From NCBI RefSeq assembly GCF_004005935.1, contig NZ_SACQ01000004.1, forward strand, positions 124,001-188,000: 64,000 bases of DNA, written 5' to 3'. The notes beneath the pieces were generated by a model. It was not told where the DNA came from. It ran no database searches and was given only the letters and a program-made list of their open reading frames with translations. Of this stretch, positions 55,617 through 64,000 are shown piece after piece (the stretch's first letter is position 1; every line of letters begins with the position of its first letter). The stretch comes from Neptunomonas marina. Lineage in GTDB: Bacteria > Pseudomonadota > Gammaproteobacteria > Pseudomonadales > Balneatricaceae. A program made the position numbers and the translations under genes.

Positions 55617-56433
55617 ACGCATCGCGCCGGTGCGCCAGCACCGGCATTCGCTCTCTTACTTCGGTCAGACGTTGCGCGCTTAAACGAGCCACAACCACCT
55701 CTTCCCCTTGCTCGCTACAACACGCTAACACTTCACCCCATGGGTCCACGATCATAGAGTGGCCGCCGGTTATACGCGTCTCACTGTGTTGCCCACCTTG
55801 ATTTGCGCCAATAACGAAGCACTGTGTTTCCACCGCCCTAGCGCGCAACAGTACTTCCCAGTGAGCCCGTGTTGTCACTTGAGTAAATGCCGAGGGCACC
55901 ACCAGCACCTCAGCGCCTGCGCGACGCAACCGATGATAATGCTCACTAAAGCGCACGTCATAGCAGATCGAAAGGCCGATACACGCAACATCCTCTACAA
56001 CAGCTAAGTCATCACCGGGCGCAATAAAATCAGACTCCCGGTATCCGGACTGTGCATCATCAATGTTGGCATCAAATAGGTGACGTTTATCATAATGCTG
56101 TAAGAGCTCTCCAGCGGCAGAGAATACCCACTGCCGTGATAAAACACGCTGAGGATCCGGTGATAATACCGGTGTACTGCCGCCCACCAGACACACGTTG
56201 TGAGTCGCCGCTTGCTCAGAGAGCCAGTCATATACTTGGTGATGAGTCGCCTCGGACTGTGCCAAGCTCAGTAGTCCTTGGCTATCGAAAAGTGCAAAGT
56301 TCTCTGGCAAAACCACCAGATCAGCACCTGCAGATGCCGCTTGAGCGATCAGCTGTTCCGCTTGAGCAAGGTTAGCTTTGACACTCGGCCCCGAAATCAT
56401 CTGTATGGCAGCGGCCATCACATCACGTTTCAC
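55609..56433 (-). CDS. Carbon-nitrogen hydrolase (Nit/omega-amidase family)
   Basis: An amidase-type enzyme of 274 residues. The nitrilase triad is visible: Glu in VLPENFALF (about 43), Lys in HYDKRHLFD (about 113) and Cys in GLSICYDVRF (about 155). The start MKRDVMAAAIQM and position after yhdP fit the group next to tldD/yhdP that includes deaminated-glutathione amidase and omega-amidase-like proteins. The substrate is not proven by sequence. It overlaps yhdP by four bases. Confidence 0.92.
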   Translation of the reverse strand: MKRDVMAAAIQMISGPSVKANLAQAEQLIAQAASAGADLVVLPENFALFDSQGLLSLAQSEATHHQVYDWLSEQAATHNVCLVGGSTPVLSPDPQRVLSRQWVFSAAGELLQHYDKRHLFDANIDDAQSGYRESDFIAPGDDLAVVEDVACIGLSICYDVRFSEHYHRLRRAGAEVLVVPSAFTQVTTRAHWEVLLRARAVETQCFVIGANQGGQHSETRITGGHSMIVDPWGEVLACCSEQGEEVVVARLSAQRLTEVRERMPVLAHRRDAFI

Positions 56434-59400
56434 TGCCCGCCCCCTAATGCACTATCACTATCGCGAAGAACACGGTTCTGATCTGCAGCCAAGGCTTCAA
56501 TCGCAGGATCATCCCAGCTGCCTTGCGCCCGATACTGCAGCGTCGTAACTTTCTCCAGCTTATCCCCAATAAGTTTATCGAGAATAAAAGCAGCTCCAGC
56601 AATTTGTGGAGCCCCCAACAGCACGGCAGCGATAGGGATATTGCCAGTTAATGGCAGCACCACTTGCATCTGGCTATCGATAGTCTTGTTGGCAAGGTTA
56701 ATTTCACCATTCACCTCAACATCCGCCGAGGGGCCATCCAATGTGACAGGCTCAAGCGTTGTAGCGATACCATTATCAAGTCCATAGCGGGCGTAGACAC
56801 GATCAAAGGCAACGCCTTTCTCTACTAAGTCGCTAAAGTTCAGCTGTAAACGACGCACCACCGTATTTAAATTCAAGATGCCAAACAGACGTAAGATGTT
56901 GCTCGTTTCACCGGTTTCCACAATACGGCCATCTTTAAGTCGCATCATGAAGCTGCCATTCAAGCGCCCCATCTCGTATTCCCATGGATAACCTTGCCAA
57001 CGGAAATCATTGGTCACTTCGCTCTGCTTCGCCTCTAACACCCCGGCATACCCGAAGCGGGTTAGCAGGTCACCTAGGTCACTACCCACTAAACTCGCAT
57101 TAAAATGGCTAGTAATCCTGCCGCTGTTTTCAGCCCAACCACCTTTACCGGTTAACGAAAAATCACCCACTTTTGCTGCTAACGCGCTCATCTCCAAACC
57201 ATAGCGTCCAAGCGGTTTTAAGCTAAAACGCCAATGCCCTAACTGCCACTTACCCACAGAAAGCGATGCGATACTAACCTGAGTCGGCGGCAGGCTCTGA
57301 GTCTCTATTAGTGGCTGCGATTCAGCTGGCTTATCTTCCGAGACATCAGCAGCAACACTTTCCGGAAGAGATAGTCGCTCAAGCGCAACATCTAGCCCAC
57401 CAGATTTGTCCTGTAATACACGACCTTTGATAGACACACTATCGATGGCTAAGGCCTTACGCTGGGCATCATAATCAAGTTGCACCCCTTTGAAACGGCT
57501 CGCCCCCACATGTAACTCGCCCACTTGTAGGCTTACCTGCCGCAGCTCAACATCCTCACCCTGCGCCTGAGTAGCGCTCTCTTGCGAGTTAATGTAGGGC
57601 TGAATTGCTGCAACATCCAAGGTATCAACACGCCCCGCAACCCAAACACCTTGGCCACGCGGCTCAATTGGCCGCTCGCCACCGAGCAAAATCTGCGTAC
57701 GCTCATTATCGGGTTCGAGAATCGTGACACCACGCAATTGGTGGTTAAGGTTGTAGCGCCAACTCGTTATTGGCTGCCCAACGTTGCCGATCAATTGAAA
57801 GTACATCGGCTCAGAGGCTGTTTTTCCGATGGGGGCTGGAGCATCGATCCCCAGGCCACGCAGTTGGGACGACACCACCAGCTTATTGCAGTAAGGCGAA
57901 CCTTCGCACAGATCAAGGCGCGCTGAGGCACTGGCTGCACCGGAAAGCTGATCCAGCAGCGTCAACCCTATCCACTGACGCAGCGAATTCGCTGTGACGA
58001 TACCATCCAGCGTTACACGGGTTAGCTCCGGCGAGTCACCACTACGGGGCACGGTTTCAATGGAAACCGAGGTATCTTGTCCCCACATCTGCCCCTTCAA
58101 TGCACTACTTTTGAGTCCAGATTGACTGCTATAGTCGATTCGGCCCGCCAGCTTCTCCAAAGCAAGATCGCCATCAGTCTGTGCAAATGTTGCATTCGCT
58201 AAACGCGCCGCCACTGTAACATCAGGTTTTCCGGTAGAGCCCAACGGCAAGCGCAACCCAACTGTCGTGCGATGCTGGCCTGATAGCGCCCAACTGTCTA
58301 AGCCATCGCCAACCTCCTCGCGTAAGGAGGTCGAGGTCAGCACTGCCTGTATATCCGCAGCCTGACCGCTGGCCGCAATGCCCACTTGAAGCTGCTCAGA
58401 ACCTGCGGGTAATGACACATCAATAGAACTGGCAACGGTGTTCAACAACTGACCGCTATCGGCTTTAATTTGCAAGGCTTGATCCACCAACGAGAGCGCA
58501 AAGTCAGTGTTCTCAAGCATCGGCCAATCGGGTTGAAAGCGAACCTTAGCCTGCTCAACATCAAGATAAAGCTGTACCGTCGGAGGTTGGCGATCCGGCA
58601 ACGAGCGCGTACCGGTGTGCAGCAGCAACATGCCATTGTTAACATGGCCGCCTTGCACCGCAGCCTCGATCCAAGCGTGCAGCTCTTCACCTACCTCACT
58701 GCCGGGTACATAGTCTGCTGCAAGCCGCCCATCCGCATTCTTAATCGCAATCAGCAGGGTCAACTCCGCTTGATGCTGCCGATCCAACGGCAGATACATC
58801 CCGAACCGTCCAGCTGCTGATATTTTTGGGTTTGAGAGGTTAATCAGGGTGCTTCCCACCTCAACCAGAGGACGCGAATGCCCCTCTTTGTCAGAGATTT
58901 TCCAGAAGACTTTGCCCGACGCCTTCTCATACTGCCACCCGGTTGAGAATAGCTCCGGGAAATCCAAGCCAAATTTCTCGGAACGCAGGTCAATGGCTCC
59001 ATCACGGGCCGTAAACCGCAGTCGGCCATTAATGTTACTCAGCGCAGGCGCGCCATAGTAATCACCAACGCTGACACCAGACAGGTCGCCGACCCCAGTA
59101 AAATCAGCCCAATCGGCAGAGTGCCAATTCAGAGCAAGGTGCTTCAGTACACCTTGCGGCTTGAGCTTATCCAGTGCATCCGTCAAGGGTTCATCTAAAT
59201 ACACTTTACCTTGGAACCAACCGGTGACCTCTGCCAGATCGATAGCACTGACACCCAACGACTGTGGGATCAAGCTTCCCTCTTTCCAAGCGGCCTGCGC
59301 CACAGCAGGACCTAGCCTCATCGTACGACCTGAACCCTTGATCACAAACTGGCCAAGGGTCAGTTGATAAGCGTGATCAGATGTTTCAGCTACCGCAAAG

Positions 59401-60275
59401 TCAGCGACAGCATGATCAATCGCTTCAAGTCCGGGATCGTTGAAACTCAAAGTGTCGATATGCAAGCGCCCCTGCAGCCCACTTAGGCGGCCACTTTGCC
59501 AGCCTGCCCACAGCTCAGCACCGGCATCAAGCTGTGCGATAGAGAAAGGCAACTCAATCAGGTTTAGAGACAATAGTTCAGGGCCAAGATCATCAACCTT
59601 CGCGTAGAAAGTGTAGTTCGCTGCAAGCGGATTATCGCCCAGCTCAGTGCTCTCGAGTACGAGCTCAACATTTGAGTCAGCTCCCTCAAGAGGCAGAGTA
59701 AAGCGTGCCACCGCCTGATGGAGATTTGGCGCATTATTGAGTTCAAGTTCAATGGGCGCGATGCGCAAAGGCGCGTCTTGATCGCGCTTCAAGGTGAGTT
59801 CGATGGCGGGAATCGAGATACTCGCCTGATGAGACAAAACAGCTAACAGATCGTTGATACCAGAACTGCCTGTATCACGGCTGCGCTGCTGATCTCCCGG
59901 CAACCACCCGTCTGCGCTTTCAATCAGCTCAACGTCAACCTGACCCACGTTGATATAGCGAAATACCGGTGCAAGCTCGGTGAGGCTTTTTAACCAATCA
60001 AGCTCCACCTCAACGCGCTCAATCTCGATATGATGGGAGTCACCGCTGCTATCAATCGCCGTCGCATAGACTTGCGGATAAGGCCCATTCCAAGAGCCAC
60101 TCACCTCTTCAATGGTGATTTGAGTGCCCAAGTGCTGGCTTAACTGCGCAGAGATCTGCTCGGTATACTGATGCAGCTGCGGCAAGGCCAACCGCACAGC
60201 CAATACGAGTAAGGCCAACGCGAAGCCGATAAAAATAAGCAGCCACGTTAGCCACTTGAACGAGCGTTTCACCAT
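56430..60275 (-). CDS. yhdP: AsmA-like envelope protein YhdP
   Basis: A very long protein (1281 residues) with one N-terminal helix (about 8-30, WLTWLLIFIGFALALLVLAV) and a periplasmic bridge-like beta-rich chain. Belongs to the AsmA/TamB/YhdP/YdbH group that moves phospholipid between membranes. The C-terminal part has GLDNGIATTLEPVTLDGPSA and VEVNGEINLANKTIDS, typical of the DUF3971/AsmA2 region. It lies in the usual spot between rng and the nitrilase-like gene. Confidence 0.95.
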   Translation of the reverse strand: MVKRSFKWLTWLLIFIGFALALLVLAVRLALPQLHQYTEQISAQLSQHLGTQITIEEVSGSWNGPYPQVYATAIDSSGDSHHIEIERVEVELDWLKSLTELAPVFRYINVGQVDVELIESADGWLPGDQQRSRDTGSSGINDLLAVLSHQASISIPAIELTLKRDQDAPLRIAPIELELNNAPNLHQAVARFTLPLEGADSNVELVLESTELGDNPLAANYTFYAKVDDLGPELLSLNLIELPFSIAQLDAGAELWAGWQSGRLSGLQGRLHIDTLSFNDPGLEAIDHAVADFAVAETSDHAYQLTLGQFVIKGSGRTMRLGPAVAQAAWKEGSLIPQSLGVSAIDLAEVTGWFQGKVYLDEPLTDALDKLKPQGVLKHLALNWHSADWADFTGVGDLSGVSVGDYYGAPALSNINGRLRFTARDGAIDLRSEKFGLDFPELFSTGWQYEKASGKVFWKISDKEGHSRPLVEVGSTLINLSNPKISAAGRFGMYLPLDRQHQAELTLLIAIKNADGRLAADYVPGSEVGEELHAWIEAAVQGGHVNNGMLLLHTGTRSLPDRQPPTVQLYLDVEQAKVRFQPDWPMLENTDFALSLVDQALQIKADSGQLLNTVASSIDVSLPAGSEQLQVGIAASGQAADIQAVLTSTSLREEVGDGLDSWALSGQHRTTVGLRLPLGSTGKPDVTVAARLANATFAQTDGDLALEKLAGRIDYSSQSGLKSSALKGQMWGQDTSVSIETVPRSGDSPELTRVTLDGIVTANSLRQWIGLTLLDQLSGAASASARLDLCEGSPYCNKLVVSSQLRGLGIDAPAPIGKTASEPMYFQLIGNVGQPITSWRYNLNHQLRGVTILEPDNERTQILLGGERPIEPRGQGVWVAGRVDTLDVAAIQPYINSQESATQAQGEDVELRQVSLQVGELHVGASRFKGVQLDYDAQRKALAIDSVSIKGRVLQDKSGGLDVALERLSLPESVAADVSEDKPAESQPLIETQSLPPTQVSIASLSVGKWQLGHWRFSLKPLGRYGLEMSALAAKVGDFSLTGKGGWAENSGRITSHFNASLVGSDLGDLLTRFGYAGVLEAKQSEVTNDFRWQGYPWEYEMGRLNGSFMMRLKDGRIVETGETSNILRLFGILNLNTVVRRLQLNFSDLVEKGVAFDRVYARYGLDNGIATTLEPVTLDGPSADVEVNGEINLANKTIDSQMQVVLPLTGNIPIAAVLLGAPQIAGAAFILDKLIGDKLEKVTTLQYRAQGSWDDPAIEALAADQNRVLRDSDSALGGGQ

Positions 60276-60300
60276 CGCCTTACATCTCTATTGTTCGCGC

Positions 60301-61785
60301 CTAGCGCAATACCACATCAAACTGCTCTGGGCTGTACATCGCTTCCACCTGAAAACGAATGGTCTTCTTAATAAAGGACTCTAGCTCCGCCACATGATCC
60401 GACGCATCGTCGAGCAAATAGTCAACGACAGGTGCCGCGGCAAGCACGAGATAGGTATCTGTGTCGTAGGCACGATGTTGGCGTAAGATTTCACGGAAGA
60501 TTTCATAACACACGGTTTCCGGCGTTTTAATCGTGCCGCGACCCTGACATTGGCTGCAGGGTTCACAGAGAATATGCTCCAAGCTCTCACGCGTGCGCTT
60601 GCGTGTCATTTCAACAAGGCCGAGATCAGAGACCCCCGTCACTTTACACTTCGCATGGTCTTTCTCGAGCACTCGCTCTAGCGTGCGCAACACTTGACGC
60701 TGATGCTCTTCAAGCTCCATATCGATGAAGTCGATGATAATGATGCCGCCAAGGTTTCTCAGACGTAGCTGCCGACCAATCGCAGTTGCAGCCTCAAGGT
60801 TGGTTTTAAAGATCGTCTCTTCGAGGTTGCGATGCCCCACAAAAGCACCCGTATTCACATCGACCGTAGTCATCGCCTCTGTTTGGTCAAAGATCAGATA
60901 ACCGCCTGACTTGAGGTCCACTTTACGGCCAAGCGCTTTTTGCATCTCATCTTCAACGTTATACAGATCAAAAATAGGGCGCTCCCCGGGATAATACTCC
61001 AGGCGATCTGCTATTTCAGGGACGAGGGCTTGTGAAAACTCTTGGGCTTTTTGAAAGGTTTCGCGGGAGTCAATTCGCACACGCTCAATACCCGCTTGAG
61101 TCATATCGCGCAGCGCACGCATGTTGAGCGGTAGATCTTCGTATACCGCCGAGGGCACCTTCGCTTTCTTGGTCTTCTCCTGCACCGCCTGCCACAGGCG
61201 TTTGAGGAACTTAACATCCGCGATCAGTTCGTTCTCAGAGGCGCCTTCAGCAACTGTGCGCAAGATAAAACCTGCAGGCTCCTGCCCTTCCTCCTCGCTA
61301 GCAATACTTGCTTGAAGGATTGAACGCAAACGGTCACGCTCTTCTGGGTCTTCAATACGTTGCGATACGCCAACATGACTGCTGCCCGGCATGTAAACCA
61401 GATAACGGGAGGGTATAGAAAGGTGTGTAGTGAGACGCGCGCCTTTCGTGCCGATAGGGTCTTTCGTGACCTGAACCACCAGCGACTGCCCCTCTTTCAA
61501 GACATGTGAGATCGATAAGCTACTTTTGTCTTCTGGCAACTCACCTTGAGCAACAACATCTTCCACATGAATGAAGGCAGCGCGCTCTAGGCCAATTTCA
61601 ACAAAGGCTGCTTGCATTCCGGGTAACACCCGCACCACCTTACCTTTGTAGATATTGCCCACGATACCGCGTCGCGCCGTTCGCTCGACATAGATCTCCT
61701 GCGGCATCCCATTTTCGATGACAGCAACGCGGGTTTCCATCGGAGTAAAATTGATTAAGATCTCTTCGCCAATACTTGCTGCCAC
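60301..61785 (-). CDS. rng: Ribonuclease G
   Basis: An endoribonuclease of 494 residues that matures 16S rRNA 5' ends and decays some mRNAs. It has an N-terminal S1 domain (about 35-125: NIYKGKVVRVLPGMQAAFVE), the catalytic Asp pair in DFIDM and TVDVNTGAFVG regions with the metal site, and the Zn-link CEPCSQCQGRG near 410. It lacks the long C-terminal scaffold of RNase E. The start is GTG with AGGA seven bases upstream. It lies between maf and yhdP. Confidence 0.96.
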   Translation of the reverse strand: MAASIGEEILINFTPMETRVAVIENGMPQEIYVERTARRGIVGNIYKGKVVRVLPGMQAAFVEIGLERAAFIHVEDVVAQGELPEDKSSLSISHVLKEGQSLVVQVTKDPIGTKGARLTTHLSIPSRYLVYMPGSSHVGVSQRIEDPEERDRLRSILQASIASEEEGQEPAGFILRTVAEGASENELIADVKFLKRLWQAVQEKTKKAKVPSAVYEDLPLNMRALRDMTQAGIERVRIDSRETFQKAQEFSQALVPEIADRLEYYPGERPIFDLYNVEDEMQKALGRKVDLKSGGYLIFDQTEAMTTVDVNTGAFVGHRNLEETIFKTNLEAATAIGRQLRLRNLGGIIIIDFIDMELEEHQRQVLRTLERVLEKDHAKCKVTGVSDLGLVEMTRKRTRESLEHILCEPCSQCQGRGTIKTPETVCYEIFREILRQHRAYDTDTYLVLAAAPVVDYLLDDASDHVAELESFIKKTIRFQVEAMYSPEQFDVVLR

Positions 61786-61811
61786 AACTCTGTCCTATGT
61801 AGAAAAAGCTT

Positions 61812-62384
61812 CTATTTCTGCCAAACTTGGAGTCCGGCCCGCGTTAAGAGTTCAGCCGTCTCACACAGCGGTAAGCCGACAACTCCAGTATAACTGCCTT
61901 GGATATTAGTTACGAAAACAGCACCTAGCCCCTGTATGCCATATCCACCGGCCTTATCGCATGGTTCCTCGGTATCCCAGTAGCGCTCGCACTCTTCCAT
62001 TGAAAGCACACGAAATGTCACCTGTGTTGTCACCACACGAGCATAAACACCGTTAACCGTGGCTAGCGCAATTGCCGTCATCACTTGGTGCGTTCGCCCC
62101 GAGAGACGCTGCAGCATGGAAGTTGCATCCGCACGATCAAGTGGCTTGCCAAGAATCTGCCCATCCACCGTCACCGTTGTATCCGAGCCTAACACGGGCA
62201 GGCCTTCCGTACACTGAAAGCCCGCTAGCGCTTTCTCTTGCGCCAGACGAAGTACGTAATCGCGCGCAGATTCATCAGCCAATGGCGTTTCATCAATATC
62301 CACTGGCGCCACACTAAACGTCACACCAATCTGAGCAAGTAACTCACGTCGGCGCGGCGACGCTGATGCCAAAACAAGTGTCAA
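61812..62384 (-). CDS. Maf-family nucleoside triphosphate pyrophosphatase (YhdE)
   Basis: Cleaves dTTP, UTP or modified nucleotides to monophosphates. The 190 residues carry LASASPRRRELLAQIG, the catalytic GSDTTVTVDGQILGKP and DATSMLQRLSGRTHQVMT motifs. The only start is TTG at 62384, but it has a strong AGGAGG six bases upstream. It lies between mreD and rng, as in E. coli. Confidence 0.95.
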   Translation of the reverse strand: MTLVLASASPRRRELLAQIGVTFSVAPVDIDETPLADESARDYVLRLAQEKALAGFQCTEGLPVLGSDTTVTVDGQILGKPLDRADATSMLQRLSGRTHQVMTAIALATVNGVYARVVTTQVTFRVLSMEECERYWDTEEPCDKAGGYGIQGLGAVFVTNIQGSYTGVVGLPLCETAELLTRAGLQVWQK

Positions 62385-62400
62385 GATGACCTCCTAACAA

Positions 62401-62886
62401 TCAGGATACATGCAAAGCGCGCCGAATTCCGCGCAAGACAACAAAGACCCACGGCCAGATCAGCGCACTCATTACCGCAGGTAGGAGAATCACCAACCCT
62501 TGCCCCGACTCGCCTGAGAACGACTGAATCCAGCGAAATACCAACTGGTTGATCCCCACCAAGACAAGCACCATCATAGCTTGTTGCCAAATCGGAAACA
62601 TGCGCAGGCGCTTGTGTAAAATCAATGTGATAAACGCCACTATCGTCAGCGCTAGCGCATTCATACCGAGTAAGCTCCCTTTGAGAACATCAAGAGCAAG
62701 GCCTGCCAGCCATGCCATGCCAATCCCAAAGCGATGAGGTAAAGCCATTACCCAGTAGATAACAATCATAGCCACCCACTCAGGGCGCCACCAAGCAAGA
62801 GAATCAGGTAACGGGAACTGACTGAGCAAGAACCCAACAATCAGGGTGCCCACGACGATTAAAATACCGGAGCGGCGCTCACTCAT
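62401..62886 (-). CDS. mreD: Rod shape-determining protein MreD
   Basis: An inner-membrane protein of 161 residues with five helices, part of the elongasome with MreB and MreC. The motif PEWVAMIVIYWVMALPHRFG is conserved. It overlaps mreC by four bases. Confidence 0.93.
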   Translation of the reverse strand: MSERRSGILIVVGTLIVGFLLSQFPLPDSLAWWRPEWVAMIVIYWVMALPHRFGIGMAWLAGLALDVLKGSLLGMNALALTIVAFITLILHKRLRMFPIWQQAMMVLVLVGINQLVFRWIQSFSGESGQGLVILLPAVMSALIWPWVFVVLRGIRRALHVS

Positions 62887-63737
62887 TGTGCAGCTGCCTC
62901 AGATGGCGTCGGGATATTGGGTTCAGCTGGTTCAACCATCAGCAGGTAACGGCTCTTATCCAAACGCGCAGTTGGGGTTGCCTTCACAACCGAAAAGGGT
63001 TTACCAGGGTCACGTACCACACTCGCTACCCGAGCCACTGGATAGCCATGCGGGAAGCGCCCGCCAAGGCCAGAGGTCACAAGCAGATCCCCCTCTTGGA
63101 TATCTGCAGTATCCGGCACATGTTCAAGCTCAAGTTCGCCCAGCTTACCTTTGCCAATGGCGATGGTACGAAGACCGTTGCGGTTTACCTCAACAGGCAG
63201 GGCATGGCGCGCATCGGTAATTAGCATCACTCGCGATGTATAGGGTGCGACATCAATCACCTGCCCTAATACACCACCCGCATCCAGTACGGGTTGACCG
63301 AGAAAAGCGCCCTCTTCCTCACCCTTCCCGAGAATAATTTGGTGCTGGAATGGATCGGGATTTACACCAATCAACTCAGCTAGGTGCACTTCATTTTCAA
63401 CGCGATTCTTCGCATTCAATAGCGCACGCAAGCGTTTGTTCTCTGATATCAACGCATCCATCTGCTGCACTCGCTCATCGAGCACAACCACATCGGAGCG
63501 CAGCATCGCATTCTCTTTCACCAGAGCACGCTTGCTGACCAGTACATCTGATAAGTCATCTGCCACGCGTGTCGGTAGATCCACTAGCCACTGCACTGGC
63601 GTTAATACCAGCGCCAAGACATTGCGCACATCGCGTGTTTTTGACTGATTGAGGTCGCCTAGGATAAAAACAAAAGCAAGAACGACAAGAAAAAGGAAGA
63701 AAAGGCGGGGAATCCCGCCTTTAAAAATTGGACTCAT
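62883..63737 (-). CDS. mreC: Rod shape-determining protein MreC
   Basis: A periplasmic scaffold of 284 residues. It has one N-terminal helix (about 9-27, LFFLFLVVLAFVFILGD), a coiled coil (about 65-110, with ALVKENAMLRSDVVVLDER) and a beta-rich domain with FQHQIILGKGEEEGAFLGQPV and LVTSGLGGRFPHGYPVA. Its start codon lies inside a 10-bp hairpin (63735-63758) that displays the ribosome binding site in the loop. Confidence 0.96.
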   Translation of the reverse strand: MSPIFKGGIPRLFFLFLVVLAFVFILGDLNQSKTRDVRNVLALVLTPVQWLVDLPTRVADDLSDVLVSKRALVKENAMLRSDVVVLDERVQQMDALISENKRLRALLNAKNRVENEVHLAELIGVNPDPFQHQIILGKGEEEGAFLGQPVLDAGGVLGQVIDVAPYTSRVMLITDARHALPVEVNRNGLRTIAIGKGKLGELELEHVPDTADIQEGDLLVTSGLGGRFPHGYPVARVASVVRDPGKPFSVVKATPTARLDKSRYLLMVEPAEPNIPTPSEAAAQ

Positions 63738-63758
63738 TCAGAAGCCTCCTTCTGAATG
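63735..63758 (-). promoter_or_regulatory. Hairpin enclosing the mreC ribosome binding site and start codon
   Basis: On the mRNA, CATTCAGAAG pairs perfectly with CTTCTGAATG, around a four-base loop GAGG. The loop plus the preceding AAG is the AAGGAGG binding site, and the last three bases of the stem are the mreC ATG. Pairing would expose part of the binding site but hide the start codon. Confidence 0.8.
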
Positions 63759-63793
63759 TTTAGTATCGTTGTCCGCATGCACACCTCACCGAA

Positions 63794-64000
<207 letters not shown>

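Overview
The window looks like chromosomal DNA of a marine gammaproteobacterium, probably of the Oceanospirillaceae type (Marinobacterium, Amphritea or Neptunomonas-like). This is inferred from gene content and order: the mlaFEDCB-ibaG-murA-hisG-hisD block back to back with yrbG-kdsD-kdsC-lptCAB-rpoN-hpf-ptsN-rapZ-ptsO, the mreBCD-maf-rng-yhdP block, a split trpGDC cluster, and a nickel superoxide dismutase. Base composition is moderate by eye. No rRNA, tRNA, phage, insertion sequence or CRISPR was seen.

Layout. 1-5.3 kb: start of pdxB, a small WGR-like protein, an unlinked tryptophan synthase beta gene, pseudoazurin, an FG-GAP protein and the helicase dbpA. 5.4-26 kb: an iron-acquisition island of two modules. 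Module A is a minus-strand operon exbB-exbD-exbD-tonB-catecholate receptor-FMN hydroxyacid oxidase-piuC-FutA-like binding protein, with a divergent two-component system. Module B is a nine-gene minus-strand operon of a PepSY membrane protein, DUF2271, DUF4198, a small secreted protein, DUF6162, a metal-binding protein, an ATPase, a permease and a second binding protein. Its order resembles the Pseudomonas FpvGHJK-FpvCDEF system for periplasmic reduction of ferric siderophore and Fe(II) import. A second two-component system and a TonB-dependent receptor diverge from it. Fur-box-like sites lie in the key promoter gaps.

26-34 kb: LysR/GST pair, MoxR/VWA pair, an orphan LivJ-like protein, an OsmC-family protein and trpGDC. 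34.2-35.8 kb: a divergent locus over a near-consensus Fur box, with a glycine-zipper peptide on one side and a coupled operon (unknown TPR-like protein, sodN, sodX) on the other. 36-64 kb: housekeeping genes for cell division, envelope proteolysis, histidine, peptidoglycan, LPS and phospholipid transport, nitrogen PTS, Mg2+ transport, ribosome maturation and rod shape.

How it fits together: modules A and B would bring ferric siderophores across the outer membrane (TonB/ExbBD powered), reduce or process them, and import iron. The Fur-controlled nickel SOD would replace iron SOD during iron starvation. The most unusual points are an ExbD paralogue with Asn in place of the essential membrane Asp, a predicted flavinylation motif in DUF2271, two proteins of module B whose mature N terminus would be histidine, the SOD operon with an unknown coupled gene, and a hairpin that pairs the whole mreC start codon.
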